NCBI RefSeq assembly: GCF_034555935.1
Contig: NZ_JAYDCJ010000003.1
Location: 2,728,001-2,792,000 of the forward strand
Direction of reading: 5' to 3'
DNA from: Marinobacter qingdaonensis
Lineage (GTDB): Bacteria > Pseudomonadota > Gammaproteobacteria > Pseudomonadales > Oleiphilaceae
DNA: 64,000 nucleotides
The notes beneath the pieces are model-generated. The model did no database searches and had not been told where the DNA came from. It saw only the letters and a list, made by a program, of their open reading frames with translations. Shown piece by piece: positions 1 to 9,500 of this stretch; positions within the stretch are counted from its first letter, which is position 1; every line of letters begins with the position of its first letter. The translations under genes were made by a program, and so were the position numbers.

Positions 1-1487
1 AGCCCATTCTGGTCATGGAGCGGGCGGCCGGCCTGAACCTGGAGGAAGTGTCCTTGCGGGAGGGCCGGCTGAAACCCCGGCTGATCATGCGCATTGCCGA
101 CCAGTTGGCCGACATCCTCCGTAACCTGCGTCGGGAAACCGGCGCCGCCGGCCGGCCCATCGTCCACGGCGACATCAAACCCTCCAACCTGGTGTTCGAC
201 GCCAGTACCGAGAACATTGCCCTGATCGATTGGGGCTCTTCGGTGTTCGCGCAGCTGGACGCCAACCAGCAGTTCGTCACCGCCAACGTGATGGAGCTGA
301 TGTCCGACAACCTGCAACAGACCAATGCCCGTCTGGGCGATGTCTACTTCATTGGCACCGAACAGCTGAACGGCGGACTGTCTTCCCCGCGCTTTGACGA
401 ACAGGGCGCCGCCGGCACACTCTACGCCCTGGCCTCGGGCCAGTCCTGCCGGTTTGGGCATCAGGCCATTCCGGCCACGTCCCTGGGCTTGCCCATGGAG
501 TTTGCCCGCATGCTCGATGGCATGCTTGCCATCGACCCGGACACTCGCCGCAAGGCCGGCGACTACTACCTGACCGAAATGCCCCGTATGGCCCGCACCG
601 TCATGATCGACCTGCCGACGGCACCGGTCGCACCCCTGGTGCCGGTGTGGGTGCGGGCGTCCGATCAGGAAATCGATACCGTGGTGTACAGCTCCCGAAA
701 ATCCTTCCTGCGGGAGGAAGGCGCGCCGGAAACCCTCAACGACGTCAACGACGTCCAGCTCGACCGCTACTACAAGAACTTCATGCAGGGTATGGGCGAA
801 ACCGAGAAAGCCTTCCTGGCGGCGGTCAGCCGGCTCGGGCGTTACCCGGTCGAAGGCGGCCTGGCGGTACGCTGGGAAACCGACGGCGTGTACGTCGACA
901 CCTCACTGAACCTGCACGACCCGGCCCTGAAACCGGCGTTCGTTCGGGCCGTCAACAACATGGTCAACCTGGCCCAGGCGATTTACCGCAAGGGCATCTT
1001 CAAGAGCTGCCTGTTCAACGCCCGTAACACCTTGCACATCGACCGGGACGATGCCGACCAGCCGTTCCTGGTCAGCCCGGGCATGAGCCTGCACTACGAA
1101 GTGAGCGCGGCGCCGGAGGTGGAGGACGAAACCCGTGTGCACTCCTACTTTGAGGACGGTCCGGACCCGGAGGAATTCCTGGTGCTGCCGGACACCATCA
1201 TCAAGGCCCTGGAAGCCCTGAACGACATTCATCACACCGGCATGATCATCTTCGAGGCGCTGCCCAAGCACCTGAAAATCCATAGCCACTACCGGCTGCT
1301 GGATCCGGACCAGGAACCGGAATTTCGCCGCCTGCTGGATGTCATCCTGTCCGCGGTGGAACAGATCAGCGGGCTTGGCATCTCCGGGTTCATGAAAATG
1401 CCCTACAAGGACACCCGTTTCTTCCCGCACATTGAGCGGCTGCCCGAGAGCTACTACCCCCGCAATCCCCGAACGTCGCTGGCCTGA
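1..1487 (+). CDS. Protein-kinase-like protein, 5' truncated by window edge
   Basis: The frame is open to the left edge, so the true start lies outside the window. The first visible residues (PILVMERA) look like a kinase hinge. They are followed by a catalytic loop HGDIKPSNLVF around residue 51 of the first in-window ATG (position 15) and by IDWGSS, which takes the place of the DFG motif. HGD instead of HRD makes this a non-RD kinase, and DWG is an unusual metal-binding motif, but Asp, Lys and Asn of the catalytic loop are kept. The N-lobe with the ATP Lys is not visible. About 280 residues after the kinase core match no family I recognise; they contain no obvious membrane segment. The gene stops before a TetR gene on the same strand, with a separate promoter between them. 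The kinase fold is well supported; activity and substrate are unknown. Confidence 0.75.
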   Translation, partial: PILVMERAAGLNLEEVSLREGRLKPRLIMRIADQLADILRNLRRETGAAGRPIVHGDIKPSNLVFDASTENIALIDWGSSVFAQLDANQQFVTANVMELMSDNLQQTNARLGDVYFIGTEQLNGGLSSPRFDEQGAAGTLYALASGQSCRFGHQAIPATSLGLPMEFARMLDGMLAIDPDTRRKAGDYYLTEMPRMARTVMIDLPTAPVAPLVPVWVRASDQEIDTVVYSSRKSFLREEGAPETLNDVNDVQLDRYYKNFMQGMGETEKAFLAAVSRLGRYPVEGGLAVRWETDGVYVDTSLNLHDPALKPAFVRAVNNMVNLAQAIYRKGIFKSCLFNARNTLHIDRDDADQPFLVSPGMSLHYEVSAAPEVEDETRVHSYFEDGPDPEEFLVLPDTIIKALEALNDIHHTGMIIFEALPKHLKIHSHYRLLDPDQEPEFRRLLDVILSAVEQISGLGISGFMKMPYKDTRFFPHIERLPESYYPRNPRTSLA

Positions 1488-1505
1488 AGCTTCCCGCCAC
1501 CCAAT

Positions 1506-1556
1506 TTGACATGATGCATGTCATACGAAATAATCTTTCGCATGATGGGCATCATG
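1506..1556 (+). promoter_or_regulatory. Promoter with overlapping palindromes upstream of TetR gene
   Basis: A consensus -35 TTGACA (1506-1511) and a -10 AATAAT (1529-1534) are separated by 17 bp. Three inverted repeats overlap or follow this promoter. TGACATG-atg-CATGTCA is at 1507-1523. TCAT-a-CGAAA-taatc-TTTCG-c-ATGA is at 1521-1545. CATGATG-gg-CATCATG is at 1541-1556. This is the arrangement expected for an autoregulated TetR gene whose repressor blocks RNA polymerase. The palindromes are seen directly; their use as TetR operators is inferred from position. Confidence 0.6.
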
Positions 1557-1565
1557 GGAAATCGC

Positions 1566-2192
1566 ATGAATACTCGAGTTCAAAGGAAAGAGGAATCCCG
1601 CCAGCGCATTCTGACCTCGGCCGCCAAGCGGCTTCGACGGGAAGGATTGGGGGGCGCGAGCGTCGCGGCCGTGATGGACGATGCCGGCCTGACCCATGGC
1701 GCGTTCTACTCGCATTTCCAGAACAAGGGCGAACTCGCCCGTGCAGCCTTGGAAGAGGCGCTGCGGCACAACCGCAAGCGCTGGACCGGTGGTTGGTCCC
1801 GCGGCTCCTGGGCTAGCCGCCTGTCCGACCTCGCAAAACGGTACCTCACTCCGAACCACCGGGATAATCTCGATGACAGCTGTGCCCTTACCGCGCTGTG
1901 TTCGGAAACGGCGCGCAGTGACGAATCCTTTCGAGCGACCTATCAAACGGAACTGACCAAAACGCTCTCGGCAATCGCCGACCAGAATTTCAACGAACTC
2001 GATCGCCAGCAAGCGGACGACGTGCTTGCCTTCATGTCGCTGCTTGTTGGCTCCATGGCGCTCTCCCGTGCCGTGGACTCCGGCCCGTTGTCCGATCGAA
2101 TTCTGGACGTCGGCCGCGAGGCAGCCTCCCGCCTCGCATCTGTGGACTCACAATCACCGGCAATTCAAAAGGAAAACACCCACCATGAATAA
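1566..2192 (+). CDS. TetR/AcrR family transcriptional regulator
   Basis: The N-terminal helix-turn-helix reads through RQRILTSAAKRLRREGL, then GGASVAAVMDDAGLTHGAFYSHFQNKGEL, the classic TetR DNA-binding domain. The rest is an all-helical ligand domain of about 140 residues, typical in length for TetR. I chose the ATG at 1566 (MNTRVQRKEES), because the earlier ATG at 1518 lies inside the palindromic promoter region and would add a non-family leader. The gene overlaps the downstream DUF606 transporter by 8 bases, so they are probably one operon, and the transporter is the likely regulated target. The ligand is unknown. Confidence 0.88.
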   Translation: MNTRVQRKEESRQRILTSAAKRLRREGLGGASVAAVMDDAGLTHGAFYSHFQNKGELARAALEEALRHNRKRWTGGWSRGSWASRLSDLAKRYLTPNHRDNLDDSCALTALCSETARSDESFRATYQTELTKTLSAIADQNFNELDRQQADDVLAFMSLLVGSMALSRAVDSGPLSDRILDVGREAASRLASVDSQSPAIQKENTHHE

Positions 2193-2652
2193 TCCCCTGG
2201 CCTACTCCCTCATTATGATCGTTGCCGGCATTGGTATCCCTGTCATGGCCACCCTCAACGGTGGCCTGGGTGCGCGGCTCCAGAGCCCGACCCTGGCAGC
2301 GGCCATCCTGTTTTTTGTCGGGCTGGTCATTGCGGTTGCCTATCTGCTGGTCACCGAGGGCATTCCTGACAAGATTTTCCACGCCAGCACACCGCTGTAT
2401 TACTACCTCGGCGGTTTTCTGGTGTTATTTTATATTCTGACCATCACCTGGGTCGCACCGCGCTTCGGCATCTCCAATGCCATTGCATTCGTGCTGCTAG
2501 GACAAATGATTGCCATGAGCATGATTGACCATTTCGGTTTGTTTGGAGCCCAGCGATTCGCCCTGGAGCCCCAGCGCATAGCCGGGCTGACCATGATGGC
2601 TATAGGGGTTTTCCTGGTGCTCAATAAGGCGACCCCCCCCGCCGGCAGTTAA
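2185..2652 (+). CDS. DMT-superfamily (DUF606/YdcZ-like) small membrane transporter
   Basis: This 155-residue protein is almost entirely hydrophobic. About five membrane segments are visible near residues 6-28, 36-55, 71-92, 97-120 and 133-150. Length, five-helix layout and the N-terminal motif with NGGLGARL match the DUF606 (YdcZ) branch of the drug/metabolite transporter superfamily, whose members are half-size units thought to pair. The ATG at 2185 overlaps the end of the TetR gene, which indicates translational coupling. Substrate is unknown; a TetR-controlled efflux role is an inference from context. Confidence 0.8.
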   Translation: MNNPLAYSLIMIVAGIGIPVMATLNGGLGARLQSPTLAAAILFFVGLVIAVAYLLVTEGIPDKIFHASTPLYYYLGGFLVLFYILTITWVAPRFGISNAIAFVLLGQMIAMSMIDHFGLFGAQRFALEPQRIAGLTMMAIGVFLVLNKATPPAGS

Positions 2653-2660
2653 GACGTAGC

Positions 2661-2684
2661 GTCAGTAGGGCCCGCTCTACTGAC
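2661..2684. terminator. Hairpin terminator between convergent genes
   Basis: GTCAGTAG pairs perfectly with CTACTGAC across an 8-base loop. It sits 8 bases after the DUF606 transporter stop and before the 3' end of the convergent AraC gene. A loose T-rich tail (CTTATTTT) follows on the plus strand, so it probably serves the plus-strand operon. Confidence 0.55.
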
Positions 2685-2699
2685 TGGCTTCGCTTATTT

Positions 2700-3761
2700 T
2701 CATCGATCCCCGGCATCGCTTTGCTCCGCAGTTTCTCGACCAGTCCCGAAGGTTCGTCGATACTCGCCCGGGGTCATGTTGATTTTCTGCCGGAACAACC
2801 GGCTGAAGTAACTCCGATCCTCATAGCCGACCCGATAACCGATCTGGTCGACCCCTAACACGTCCGACGCCAACAGTTGCTTTGCCGTCGCCAAACGAAC
2901 CTTCTGCAAATACTGCATGGGTGTGTCACCCGTTGCCTCCTTGAATCGACGCCGGAAACTCCTCAGGCTCAGGCCGACCTTATCGGCCAGTTCCTCCAGC
3001 AAAAAATGTGATGAGAAATTGGACTCGATCCATTCCTGGGCGTCCTGGATCTTTCGGTCCCCGTGTTGTTTTTGCTCCTCCAGCGCCAATTGAAATTCCT
3101 TGGGCGCCTCCGGCAAGTCCATCATAAAGTGGCGCGACACCCTGGAAGCGACCTGAATACCCCAGAGTTTCTCGATCAAATACATGGCCATCTCGAAGCC
3201 GGAAACTACTCCGGAGGAACAAAACAGGTTACCCGACGCAGTGATATGTTTCTCCGGCTGCAAGATGACCTGGGGATAGCGCGATCGGAACAGGTCCACC
3301 ATCCGCCAGTAGATGGTCGCGGTCCGGTTATTGAGCAACCCCGTTTCCGCCAGCAAAAACGTCCCGGTATGCAGGCACGCAATTTTCGCTCCGGTACGGT
3401 ACTGCTCACCCAGCCAGTTCACCGTCTCCCGGTGTTTCTCGACCACGTTTTCAACCCCGTCCCAGATTCCGGAGACGATGATCAGTTCCGGGCGCACCAG
3501 CTCATGTATAGCGCAGTCCGGCTGCAGATCAGAACCACAAAAGGTTTTTATCGGGGCCCCGGATTCACTGGCGACCATCACTTCCTTACCTCTGGCGCCC
3601 TGATTTTGCTGGTGCCGGAAGGCCACAGAGCCGGCATAGAAGATATCCCGAGCCAGGGAAATACTCATTTCCATGGCTCCATCAAAGGCGAGTATGGCAA
3701 CGGTTCCGGTGTGTTTATCTGACTCCACGTGGTTACCCCAATATTTCGATAGGTAGCTCAT
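2700..3761 (-). CDS. GlxA-type AraC family regulator with DJ-1/PfpI domain
   Basis: The N-terminal two-thirds is a DJ-1/PfpI-like (GATase1) fold, with AILAFDGAMEMSIS near its start and ACLHTGTFLLAETGLL holding the nucleophile-elbow Cys. The last 100 or so residues form an AraC double helix-turn-helix (QEWIESNFSSHFLLEELADKV, then GYEDRSYFSRLFRQK and the TPGEYRR ending). This is the architecture of GlxA, GbdR and CdhR-type regulators of quaternary amine and amino acid catabolism. I start at the ATG at 3761; an upstream ATG at 3806 would add 15 residues without family similarity. It is divergent from a crotonase and CoA-ligase pair, which it probably activates. The inducer cannot be read from sequence. 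Confidence 0.85.
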   Translation of the reverse strand: MSYLSKYWGNHVESDKHTGTVAILAFDGAMEMSISLARDIFYAGSVAFRHQQNQGARGKEVMVASESGAPIKTFCGSDLQPDCAIHELVRPELIIVSGIWDGVENVVEKHRETVNWLGEQYRTGAKIACLHTGTFLLAETGLLNNRTATIYWRMVDLFRSRYPQVILQPEKHITASGNLFCSSGVVSGFEMAMYLIEKLWGIQVASRVSRHFMMDLPEAPKEFQLALEEQKQHGDRKIQDAQEWIESNFSSHFLLEELADKVGLSLRSFRRRFKEATGDTPMQYLQKVRLATAKQLLASDVLGVDQIGYRVGYEDRSYFSRLFRQKINMTPGEYRRTFGTGRETAEQSDAGDR

Positions 3762-3912
3762 TAAAACACATACTAACCACCCTCTGTCGATGGCCGTTTT
3801 GTCCAAAATACGGTCATTTTCATCCGCAGTGACCGCCTCCGTTTCTCCCTACTATAGATCCGAAGCCATCCGGTGACGCGCACCGGGGCGCCACCACAAC
3901 AGGAGATCCGTC

Positions 3913-4722
3913 ATGCCAACAGTACTCTATGAAAAACGTGGAAGAATTGCCTACATCACCCTGAACCGGCCCGAGGCCATGAACGCTATTAACGAGGATA
4001 TGCACGAGGCCCTGTGGGATATCTGGCAGGAATTCTCGGTTGATGACAGTGTTGATCTCGCGATTGTGACTGGTGCCGGGAACGAGGCATTCTGTGCAGG
4101 TGCTGATCTGAAAACCCATGCCACTTCGTGGGTCAAGCGGGCCGATGCGCTCTTCCCTCGTGAGAAAATCAAGGACGGCCTCGGCGGCCTGACTCGCGGG
4201 ATGCACCGTATGTACAAACCCGTCATTGCCGCTGTAAACGGCTGGGCCCTGGCCGGAGGGCTGGAGACTGCCATGGCCTGTGACATTCGTATTGCTTCCG
4301 AAAATGCTCAGTTCGGCTCTTTCGAACCCCGTCGCGGTTACCACCATGGAGACGGCGGGATCGTGCGTGTCGTCAATACCTGCGGTGCCGGCATTGCCCT
4401 GGAAATGAACCTGACCGCTGAACCCATCAGCGCCGAACGGGCCCTGCAATGCAACATGGTGTCCAAGGTGGTTCCCCAGAGCGAATTAATGGCAACCGCC
4501 GAAAAAGTGGCCGCGAGCATTCTGCGCAATGATCAGTGGGCGGTACGTTCTGCCAAGGAAACCATCCTCAACGTCATTGGCCGGCCACTGGACGACCAAC
4601 TGGCGTATGAAGCCTTTACAGGATACTCGGGTGCGGCAAATCCGCCGGTGGCGAAACTCCTCGCCGATTTCGCCGACAAGACGGACAAAGGTCGTGTCGG
4701 CAAGAACAAAACCGAGCTCTGA
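3913..4722 (+). CDS. Enoyl-CoA hydratase/isomerase (crotonase) family protein
   Basis: This 269-residue single-domain crotonase has both oxyanion-hole motifs: AFCAGADLK (near residues 59-67) and AGGLETAMACDIRIAS (114-129). Glu118 (GGLE) and Glu138 (SFEPRRG) align with the two catalytic glutamates of enoyl-CoA hydratase, so hydratase chemistry is plausible. The usual GxxPxxGGxxR loop is altered to GYHHGDGG, which suggests a substrate other than a plain fatty enoyl-CoA. A good Shine-Dalgarno site (AGGAG) precedes the ATG. It is followed 77 bases later by an acyl-CoA ligase and is divergent from a GlxA-like regulator, so it is likely part of an inducible pathway for an organic acid or quaternary amine derivative. 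Confidence 0.85.
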   Translation: MPTVLYEKRGRIAYITLNRPEAMNAINEDMHEALWDIWQEFSVDDSVDLAIVTGAGNEAFCAGADLKTHATSWVKRADALFPREKIKDGLGGLTRGMHRMYKPVIAAVNGWALAGGLETAMACDIRIASENAQFGSFEPRRGYHHGDGGIVRVVNTCGAGIALEMNLTAEPISAERALQCNMVSKVVPQSELMATAEKVAASILRNDQWAVRSAKETILNVIGRPLDDQLAYEAFTGYSGAANPPVAKLLADFADKTDKGRVGKNKTEL

Positions 4723-4799
4723 CATCGTCCAGCCGGCGGCACCTAACCGCCGGCGCCTGCCCCTGGATCGCACCACAACAACGATAATCGGAGGTTTCA

Positions 4800-6449
4800 A
4801 TGAACCCCATGCAGGATTCCCAACTCTCAATTACGGCCGTGATGCACTACGCAGAACGGCTATTCGGTGATCAGGAAATCGTGTCCGTGACCCACGATAT
4901 TCCAAGACACCGCTATACCTATCGGGACGCGTTTCAGCGAGTACGAAGGTTGGCCAACGCGCTGGAAAAGCTGGGCAATGGCCCGGGCGATGTGCTCGGA
5001 ACCCTTGCCTGGAACGACTATCGCCATTTTGAACTCTACTACGCCATTTCGTGCAGCGGCATGATCTGCCACACCATCAATCCGAGGCTGTTCCCCGAGC
5101 AGATTGAATACATCATCAACCACGCGGCAGACCGCTGGCTGTTCGTCGACCCTGATTTCATTCCGCTGCTGGAGAGCCTCCAATCCCGACTACCGGCGGT
5201 GAAGGGCTACGTGGTACTCACCGATGCCGCACACATGCCGGAAACCACGCTTCGCAACGTGATTTGCTATGAGACCCTGGTCGGCGCGGAATCCGATCGG
5301 TTTGTTTGGCCAGAACTGGCGGAAACCACACCTTCAGCGCTTTGTTACACGTCAGGCACCACCGGCAATCCCAAGGGTGTGCTCTACACTCACCGCTCAA
5401 CCATCCTCCAGTGTTACGCGACCTCTACCCCAAACGCCTTTGCGGTCTCCGCCTCCGATACGGTCATGCCTCTAGTCCCCATGTTTCACGCCAATGGCTG
5501 GTCCCTGGTGTATTCCTGCCCCATGAATGGCGCCAAGCTGGTTCTTGCCGGTGGCAAAGCGGGGGATGGCGAAATCGTGGCGGAGCTGATCGCCTCTGAA
5601 ACCGTCACGTTCACGGCGGGCGTTCCCACCGTTCTAGGCGCCCTGCTCCGCCACACCCGGGAGAATGAGATTACGCTCGAGTCTCTGGAGCGTGTTGGTG
5701 TTGGCGGCGCAGCCTGTCCAGCCGCTATTTACGACGAATTCAAGTCAAGGCACGGTGCACGGGTGCAGCAGGGCTGGGGGATGACCGAGCTAAATCCTAT
5801 CGCCAGTTATAATGCCGCAACGCCGCAACAGACCGCCGGTTTGAGCGCTGAAGAGGCTAAAACCAGAGCCCTCAAACAGGGTCGCCTGCTTTTTGGCATC
5901 GACCTGAAAGTGGTTGACGATAATAATCAGGAGCTTCCCTGGGATGGCCGGAGCGCCGGCTCCATCAAGGTGCGCGGACCCTGGGTTATCCAGCAATACT
6001 TCCGTCACGAGCAGTCCACCACCGATGACGATGGCTGGTTCGACACTGGCGACATCGGCACCATGGATCAGTGCGGTTATCTCCAGATCACGGACCGAAG
6101 CAAGGACGTTATTAAATCCGGCGGCGAGTGGATTTCATCCATTGAACTGGAAAACCTGGCCATGAGTCATCTGGACGTTCTGGAAGCCGCGGTCATCGGG
6201 CTGTCACACCCAACCTGGACCGAACGCCCGCTCCTGCTTGTGGTTCTCAACGATGACTCGACATTGACCTCGGGGCAATTGTTGGCATGGTTCGAGGGCA
6301 AGGTTGCAAAATGGTGGATACCGAGCGACTGCGTGATTGTCGAGTCTCTCCCACACACCGCTACGGGTAAGCTGAGTAAAAAAGACCTCCGCGATGCGTT
6401 CCGGGGCTACACCTGGGGAATGCAATCCGAACCTGAGGAAACCTCCTAG
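4800..6449 (+). CDS. Acyl-CoA synthetase (AMP-forming, ANL superfamily)
   Basis: The phosphate-binding loop YTSGTTGNPKG is at residues 183-193, the adenine motif is QQGWGMTE, the hinge region has WFDTGDIG and ITDRSKDVIKSGGEWIS, and the C-terminal catalytic Lys lies in TATGKLSKKDLR. The 549-residue length fits medium- or long-chain acyl-CoA synthetases and the related DmdB-type acid:CoA ligases. It would activate a carboxylic acid with ATP and CoA. A GGAGG site lies just before the ATG at 4800. With the crotonase upstream it gives the first two steps of an acid degradation route; the actual acid is not determined. Confidence 0.88.
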   Translation: MNPMQDSQLSITAVMHYAERLFGDQEIVSVTHDIPRHRYTYRDAFQRVRRLANALEKLGNGPGDVLGTLAWNDYRHFELYYAISCSGMICHTINPRLFPEQIEYIINHAADRWLFVDPDFIPLLESLQSRLPAVKGYVVLTDAAHMPETTLRNVICYETLVGAESDRFVWPELAETTPSALCYTSGTTGNPKGVLYTHRSTILQCYATSTPNAFAVSASDTVMPLVPMFHANGWSLVYSCPMNGAKLVLAGGKAGDGEIVAELIASETVTFTAGVPTVLGALLRHTRENEITLESLERVGVGGAACPAAIYDEFKSRHGARVQQGWGMTELNPIASYNAATPQQTAGLSAEEAKTRALKQGRLLFGIDLKVVDDNNQELPWDGRSAGSIKVRGPWVIQQYFRHEQSTTDDDGWFDTGDIGTMDQCGYLQITDRSKDVIKSGGEWISSIELENLAMSHLDVLEAAVIGLSHPTWTERPLLLVVLNDDSTLTSGQLLAWFEGKVAKWWIPSDCVIVESLPHTATGKLSKKDLRDAFRGYTWGMQSEPEETS

Positions 6450-6455
6450 TTGAGC

Positions 6456-6487
6456 GCCGGCCGGGGTTTCGCCAACCCCAGGCCGGC
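6456..6487. terminator. Strong hairpin between convergent genes
   Basis: GCCGGCCGGGGTT pairs with AACCCC-a-GGCCGGC around a short TCGCC-containing loop, with one bulged A. It lies between the CoA ligase stop and the end of the convergent RND pump gene. No T tract follows, so it may be a bidirectional transcription barrier or an mRNA-stabilising hairpin. Confidence 0.5.
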
Positions 6488-6509
6488 AGCAGCGATCCAT
6501 TCACAGGGT

Positions 6510-9500
6510 TTATCGGTGGAAGGGAATGCGCAGCAGTGTGCAGTAGACAACTGGCAGTACGATCAGCGTCAGCGCGGTCGCTACCCCCAGTCCGAACACA
6601 ATGACCACCGCCATGCTGGCAAAGAACGCGTCACTGAACAACGGAATCATGCCCAGCATGGTCGTGATCGCCGCCATCAATACCGGCCGGACGCGACTCA
6701 CCGCGGCGTCCACCACCGCAATGAACGGATCGCTCTGCTGCTCGACCTGAAGCTTAATCTCCTCCACCAGCACGATGGCGTTCTTGAGCACCATACCGAT
6801 CAGGCTCAGGGTGCCCAGCAACGCCATGAAGGTGAAAGGTGCGCCGAACAGCAACAGCCCGCCAACGATCCCGATCAGAATCAGAGGCACGATGGACCAG
6901 ATCGACAGCGCCTGACGGAAGCTGCCAAACAGCAACATGGTGATGATGAACATGCCCAGCAGCCCCATGGGCAAAGAGGCGAACAACGACGTTTGTGCCT
7001 CGCTGGAGGTCTCGTACTCGCCACCCCACTCGAGGGTATAACCGTCCGGCAATTGCAGCTTGGCGACTTCCGGCCGAATGCGCTTGAGGACACTTGCAGC
7101 GGTCTCACCGGACAGCGGCATGGGCTCGGCATACACCGCCAGCATGCGCTGACGGTTGCGGCGTTTGATCAGCGGATCCCGAAGCTCGGTGCGGGTGTCA
7201 CTCAGAACATTGCCGGCCCCCACATAGGCCTGTTGCTCGTCACTCCAGACGTTGATGGCGCCCAGATTTTCCACGTCGTAGCGCTGGCTCTCGCGGGATC
7301 GCATCAGTATGGGAATCAGATCACTGCCTTCCCGGTACACCCCGACCCGCTCACCCTGGTTGTTAAGCAGCAGCGCCTGATGCAGGCTTTCACGAGATAC
7401 GCCCACGCGCCGGGCCTGCTCCTCCAGGAACTCGGGCACCAGGACCAGTTCACGGTTGCTCCAGGAGATTCGGACGCTGTCGGCCATTTCCTCATTACGG
7501 AAAATGGCTTCCACCTGGGCCCCGAGCTGACGCAGGACGACCGGATCGTCACCATAAATGCGGGCTTCCAGACTGGCGGTGGCGGAAGGTCCGACCTGCA
7601 GCGCCTGAACCTTGTACTGAACGTTTGGGAATTCCGCGCGCAGCAGTTTGATCACCTGCTCCATACGCGCCTGGCGGGAGGCCTTGTCTTCGGTCTCGAC
7701 AATCAGCTGACCGAAACTGGCGTAGCGTTTTTCCGGTGCGTACGTCAGGGTGAAGCGCTGCGCCCCGCCGCCGACCACCGTGGTCACCTGCTTCACCGCG
7801 GGCATGTCACCCACCTGCGATTCAAGCCGGCTGACGACCTCCTCGGTACTGAGGATATCCGTGCCTTCCGGCAGCCAGACATCCACGAAGAACAGTGGCG
7901 TAGTGGCGTTCGGGAAGAACGCATTCTTGACCTGACCGGACATCGACAGCACCGCCACCAAAAGCGCCACTGCCAGGCCGATGGTGACGTAGCGGAACCG
8001 AATGGCCAGGGTCAGCACACGCCGGAAGACCTGGAAAATAAGGCCCCGATACGGGTCCTCCGGTGCCGATCCGGTGGCCAGTTCCGCCGACCGGTCCGCG
8101 AAAAAGCGATCGAAGAAAAACGGCGTGAGGGTCAGCGCGGTCACCCAGCTCAGGATCAGCGAGTAACAGAGCACCCAAAACAGGGAACCGATAAACTCGC
8201 CCGTGGTGTCTGGGGACAGGCCAATTGGTGCAAAGGCGGTGATGGCTATGATGGTCGCGCCCAGGAGCGGCAACTTGTTCTGGGCAATGACGTCCTTGGC
8301 GGCTTCCCGCTTTGACCGGCCCCTGGCCAGGCCGATCAGCATGCCCTCGGTCACCACAATCGCGTTATCGACCAGCATCCCCAGCGCAATGATCAGGGCG
8401 CCCAGCGAAATCTTCTGTAACTGCAGTCCGTGTATCGCCATGAGCACGAAGGTGCCCAGGATGGTGATCAGCAGGATCAGCCCCATCAGCAGGCCACTGC
8501 GTAGACCCATGAAGAGCAGCAGCACCACGATCACGATGCCCACCGCCTGAGCCAGATTCACCAGAAAGCCGGACACCGCCTCCTCCACCACCGCCGGCTG
8601 GTTATAGACTGTGTTCATGGTCATGCCCAGGGGCATCCGCTGTTCCAGTTCGGCAAGGCGCTGGTCCAGCAACTCGCCCACCTCAACCACGTTCACGCCC
8701 GATGCGAAGGAGACCGCCAGCGTCAGGGCCGGCATGCCGTCAGAGTGGTACAGCAGATTCGGCGAATCGGAGAATTCCCGGTGGACTTCGGCAATATCCC
8801 GCAGGCGGACCAGTCCGCTGTCCGCAGAACCCACGACCAGACGCTCCAACGCCGGTACCGTATCCATTTGGCCGCTGGGCTGAACCGACAGGGACAGGCC
8901 CTCGCTCTTCAGGTGTCCGGCGTTACCCACGGTGTTCTGGGCATTGAGCAGATTGGCCAAATAGGACGGTGAAATACCAAGGGCCCGCATGCGGTCGCGA
9001 TCGAGGGCGACGATGATCTGTTCCTGGGCCTGACCGCCAATGCTGACTTTGGCCACCCCATCAATGAGCTGCAGTTCACGCTGGATGAGGTCCGCGTGAT
9101 CTTCAAGATCCTTCAGGGAGTAGTCTTCGCCCCGCAGGGTCAGGAACAGGCCAAACACATCGCCGAAATCATCGTTCACCACCGAGTTCGAGGCGCCAGG
9201 CGGCAAGACGGCCTGGGCATCGTTGATTTTACGGCGCAGCAGGTCCCAGTACTGGTCCAGCTCGTGTTCCTGCACGGTTTTTTCGAGCTGCACGGTGATC
9301 TGGGACAGTCCGTCTGAATTAATCGAGGTAACGTCATCCAGCCCGGGCATTTCCTGGATCGCCTTTTCAAGCGGCAGGGTCACCTCTTCTTCCACTTCCA
9401 GTGGCGTTGCGCCCGGGTATTGAGTGGTGACCACCGCCGAGCGGAGGGTAAATTCCGGAAACTCCAGCTGGCCCATGCCAAAAAACGCCTGAATGCCCCC

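Noticed and set aside
6450..8315. 621-codon open frame on the plus strand opposite the RND pump gene
   Set aside because: It is rich in His, Gln and Arg with no domain, and lies fully antisense to a clearly real RND permease; it is a GC-rich shadow frame.
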